NCBI RefSeq assembly: GCF_030704535.1
Contig: NC_081821.1
Location: 3,487,001 to 3,551,000, forward strand
Reading direction: 5' to 3'
DNA from: Vitis vinifera
Taxonomy: Eukaryota > Streptophyta > Magnoliopsida > Vitales > Vitaceae
DNA: 64,000 bases
Part shown: one piece after another, positions 60,181 to 64,000 of the stretch
Numbering within the stretch: position 1 is the stretch's first letter
Layout: the number at the start of each line of letters is the position of its first letter
Translations under genes and position numbers: made by a program
Notes under the pieces: generated by a model
What the model was told of the DNA's origin: nothing
Database searches by the model: none
What the model saw: the letters and a program-made list of their open reading frames with translations, nothing else

Positions 60181-63100
60181 ATGAGAAGAACTTTGCTGAG
60201 AAACGTCTCCCTCTGCACTCGGACTCTTCTCTCTCCCTCCTCCTCCAAGCCAAGCGCTTCTCCAACTCCCATTTCGTCTTCAGCTTCGGCTTCATCTGCT
60301 TTCAAGTTCCGATTTTTCTCATCCGAAAATGACTCATCAACAGAAAATCCCAAACCCCTTGAAGAAACCAGCTTGGCCCAACCCCAGAAGAAGGAAGTCT
60401 CCATCGATGTTCCCGATGTCAGCAATAAGGGTAAAATTTTCTAGCTTAATCTCTTTTTGGCTCCCAAGGAAATGAGGGAAAAGCAGATAAATAGAAATTA
60501 GAATTTGAATGATGTACTCTGTCTTGTTTTGGTTTCTGGGAAGTGAAAAAAAAAAATAATGCTGTATTGTTCTGTTAAGCTCAGTTGTTGATGAAAATCC
60601 CGATATTTTAAAATTTTCATTCATTTATATTTTCCTATATTTTCTCATTAACCAAACCACGTTTCTAGAGTTTTTTTTTTTGTGCATGAATTTGTCCAGT
60701 TAATTCTGCTGCAGAACGTTGGAACTACCTTCAGTAAGAAAAAAAATTGAATTTGTTTGGTTCTGGGGTTTTGGATCTGATTGTTCTGAATTGATGTTTA
60801 ATTGCTTTGGAATTAATCTTTAATTATTTTTTGAAAAATACTAAATTTGTTCGTTTTGGGGCCTCTGAGTATCGTATGATTTGCAACTCTTACTTAATCT
60901 AGTTGTAAAATTTTTTAAATTAGTTTGTTTCTTGGATTTCTAGGTCATAACTAGTTTGATTTAATTTGAAAAATATTTGGAAAAATTTGCTGGGTTTGAA
61001 GTAGGTGTACGTTATTGGAACATGCCTTAATTTCTTTTGTTTTTGAAATTGAATGATTTACATTTAATCCATAACTTGTTTGGTTGCAGAGCTGAAAATG
61101 CGGATAGAGAAATACTTCAAAGGTGATGAGGAGGCACTTCCTTCAATTCTTGAAGCAATAATGGCAAGGAAGTTGGCTGGGAAGCACGAGGACACGGATG
61201 ATGAGTTGATGGATGAACTTCGCCTCCAGCCACTAGATGATGTTAAAGACAAAGATTTTGAATCAGATTTTGAGGAAATCTATGAAACTGATGAAGAGAT
61301 TGATGATTTGTACAATGCAAGGGATATTGTGATGAAGAGAATGGCGCATGATGAGTACTTCAACATGGATGACCGAAAGTGGGATGACATGATTAAAGAG
61401 GCAACTGAGAAAGGGTTTCTTAAGGATACTGGAGAATGTGAGCGAATTCTAGAGGATATGCTTAGCTGGGATAAACTTCTTCCAGGTATGCCAATTTGTG
61501 TGTCTTATTGGGTTAGTCTGACAAGAACATTATGAAAATAAATGGTGACTGAATTGTAGCTGACCAACTTCTTTGGTTGATGTTTGTATGAGCTATGGCT
61601 GCTTTACATCTTACAATCTAAATACTTTCCACCGTGGTTTTGAGGTCTCCGGGTTTTGATAAAAAGTGGTTTTAGAATCCTTCTATCTGTAGTTGTAGTT
61701 GATGCCATGGACTAATGTATTCCTATATGGATGTTATGCTGCCTTTGCTATTAGATGCTTCTGGCATGTGAAACTGATTGTTTCATACTGTAGTTGTCAA
61801 AGCGGTAAGAAGGTCTATGTGTCAGCTAGGCAGTTGTTTTGCCCATAACCTGTGTCCTTGAGGAGTTGTCTAGCATAACCTAAAATGTAACTATCATAAA
61901 TTTTGTTAACTGTAAGTTGCCTTTCAGTGTAGTTCTTTAAGTAACCAACTCAAACAATATGGATGGGGAAATGGGCATGAGTTCTAAAATCATAAAAAAA
62001 TTGATGAAAATCTTAAAACAATATTATGTTATCCTATTTTCCATGAAATTCTTTTTCCTAGAGTGAATGCATTTCCTGCTTTTTCTGAATAATATTGCAA
62101 TGGGACTTGTTCCTGAAAGGGCCTGCTTAAAAGTGAGTGAACTCTGAGGTTTTGATTCATTAAGATTTTAACTCGTACCTTGTATTATTTTTCTTATGTC
62201 TATTGAGGTGGTGTTTGCTGCTTCCCATATTGCCTTGGTACATACTCCTTGAAGTGTTAATTATGGTGTAACAAACTAGGTGTAATTATCAATGATGAGC
62301 TACTCTCTAGAATGTGCAACTCAATCCCTTAAATTATTCTTAACTGGTCATAGTTATCTTGTGTTGGAAAAAAATATTTGTGAGATTGACAACATATTAT
62401 ATTACAAAATGGTTACTAACTGGAAGAGAACCGATTCTATTCATCTTGTGTTACAAGCTTTGTTTTGATTTGATATTTTCTCCTTTTTTTTAATACTAAG
62501 TATTTAATTATAAGAACAGTAATACTAATATTCAAATTATTATTGTGCTTTATATGGACCCGTTATTGTAATTGTTCAGCCAATATTGAGCCCACTTGCT
62601 TAGTTGAAAAGTAAGTTGGCATGTGAACCTTTTGATAACACCAAGCTTAATATAGCATTGGTTAAAAATTTTCTGAATATTCACAACAATGCAATAAAAT
62701 TAAAATTTTGGATTTGGACAACAAACTTTGTTAGGAGGAAATAGAAATAATTCAGGAATAAATTTGAATTTTTGGCCAGAATAGAAACAACTAAATTTGG
62801 TATTTACAAAATTGGGCGTTCTAATAGTTTTGTATAATTTGGCTGAAAATTTGGATAAGATGTTAATTTTCAGATGAAATTTTGCTGAAAATGAAGAATT
62901 TGATTTGCCTAATATTTATAGAAAAGTTTGGCATAGTTCATTGGAGTTGGTACTAAGTTGGGGGTTTAGACTTTTGACTGAATCTCTGTAGGATCTAAGA
63001 TGCATGGTTCACTTCACATGTTGATTTGGTAGATTGAAGAAAACCGTCTTTTTTATATGTAATGCTATTCTATACTTACCAAAAAAAAAAAAAAATGTAA

Positions 63101-63875
63101 TGCTATTCTATGTATATACAAGCTTAATCTCAGTTATACAGACTGTGTCCTTTACAAGGATGCAGGATATTTTATAGGTCTAACCTTCAATATTGTTTCT
63201 TACTGATTGCTTTAACTCCCCAGATGTTGTCTTTCAAACCTTTTTTCACTTTGCTCAATAGCACAAATATCACCATATTTTCCAGAAATTCCTTTACCAC
63301 AATTAACTACAATTTTGGTAGCATCCAATACATGGTTACCAACATTGTTGTTTTTACAGTATAATTTGTATCCAATGTTTTTCTGATCTGTGAAATTTGG
63401 TGGTTAACATTTCACCCTAGGTAAGCATATGCTGAATTTTCTCTAATATGATTTTTATAGATGAGATAAAGCAAAAGGTTGAACAGAAGTTCAACGAGCT
63501 GGGGGATATGTGTGAAAGAGGGGAGCTTGAACCTGAAAAGGCTTATGAGCTGTTCAAGGAGTTTGAGGATAAGATGGTCATGGAATGTGCACAGTTGATG
63601 GAGGCCGAGGGACCCCCGCAGTTTGATGAGACACCAGAGCCAGACAAAAAATTGCGTTTAGATGATCCACCAGGTGAGGGGCCAATCCTTAGGTGGCAAA
63701 CACGTGTAGTTTTTGCTCCTGGTGGTGATGCATGGCATCCCAAAAACAGAAAGGTCAAAATGGCAGTTACTGTGAAAGAGCTTGGTCTGTCGAAACATCA
63801 ATTTCGTCGGTTGAGAGAATTAGTTGGAAAACGGTATCATCCAGGGAGAGATGAGCTTACAATCACCAGTGAGAG
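60181..63875 (+). CDS. Mitochondrial small-subunit ribosomal protein mS35 (S24/S35 family), 3' end beyond window
   Basis: A structural protein of the mitochondrial ribosome small subunit. Three exons are visible: 60181-60430, 61090-61485, 63461-63875, with GT-AG introns and consistent phases; the last ends at AGTGAGAG|GTAATG in phase 2, so at least one more exon lies past 64000. About 353 residues are seen. The N-terminus MRRTLLRNVSLCTRTLLS... is a typical mitochondrial presequence ending near FRFFSS. A long acidic region (ELMDELRLQPLDD, DFESDFEEIYETDEEIDDL) follows. The conserved family block is RWQTRVVFAPGGDAWHPKNR then VTVKELGLSKHQFRRLRELV and GKRYHPGRDELTIT. The ATG at 60181 is the first in frame; upstream in-frame codons contain none. 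Confidence 0.9.
60431..61089 (+). other. Intron 1 of mS35
   Basis: T-rich plant intron, GT...TTGGTTGCAG. Nothing else seen. Confidence 0.75.
61486..63460 (+). other. Intron 2 of mS35 (about 2 kb)
   Basis: T-rich. A short near-repeat TGTAATGCTATTCTAT occurs on both sides of an A tract (about 63058 and 63095). No gene or recognisable element seen. Confidence 0.7.
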
Positions 63876-64000
63876 GTAATGTCCATTTAATTACTTACTG
63901 TTTATTTTCTGATCCATAAGATAACCCCTTTTTTTATAGGTAAATTTTTGTCCCCACTGGGACTTAAACTTGGAACCTCCACAAACCCTCCCTATCCCTT
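63876..64000 (+). other. Start of mS35 intron 3, cut by the window end
   Basis: Begins GTAATGTCC after the third visible exon. The last 60 bases (GGGACTTAAACTTGGAACCT) look like common plant repeat sequence but cannot be placed. Confidence 0.5.

Overview
This is a plant nuclear window, almost certainly from a woody eudicot; grapevine (Vitis) is my best guess. The reasons are AT-rich intergenic DNA, spliced genes with kilobase introns, plastid- and mitochondrion-targeted proteins, an RNase H-bearing LINE relic, hAT-type miniature elements and a copia element primed by initiator tRNA-Met. I see no bacterial-style operons, CRISPR arrays, rRNA or tRNA genes.

Layout. 1.1-3.5 kb (+): two-exon PB1-domain protein. 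3.7-5.5 kb: a long-inverted-repeat, palindrome-filled transposable element. 6.1-15.6 kb (+): five-exon plastid-type MurG glycosyltransferase with a LINE relic in its 4.3-kb intron. 17.2-22.1 kb (+): nine-exon plastid-type alpha/beta hydrolase carrying one apparent frameshift. 22.5-23.4 kb: hAT miniature element with a perfect 8-bp target duplication. 24.1-29.5 kb (-): five-exon RING-H2 E3 ligase. 29.5-34.3 kb: intergenic, with a decayed coding fragment near 32.5 kb. 34.4-36.4 kb (-): duplicated, decayed 3' end of an alpha-mannosidase gene. 36.5-38.6 kb (-): small nuclear-type protein whose 5' exon I cannot find. 38.8-41.4 kb: second copy of that duplication, continuous with an intact 28-exon GH38 alpha-mannosidase (40.3-47.75 kb, -). 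48.8-53.5 kb (-): young but broken Ty1/copia element with 5-bp target duplications. 55.0-58.9 kb (+): inositol polyphosphate multikinase with an intron-containing 5' leader. 60.2 kb to the window end (+): mitoribosomal protein mS35, incomplete at the window edge.

From memory, MurG, the alpha/beta hydrolase and the RING-H2 gene are also consecutive in Arabidopsis (around At1g73740-At1g73760), so that block looks like conserved synteny; the genes otherwise work in unrelated pathways. All exon borders were read by eye and checked for phase. Three introns appear to use GC donors.

I did not find a convincing undescribed system. The most interesting items are the palindromic inverted-repeat element, the split mannosidase duplication around an orphan gene, the duplicated splice acceptor in the mannosidase, the frameshifted hydrolase and the unidentified coding relic near 32.5 kb.
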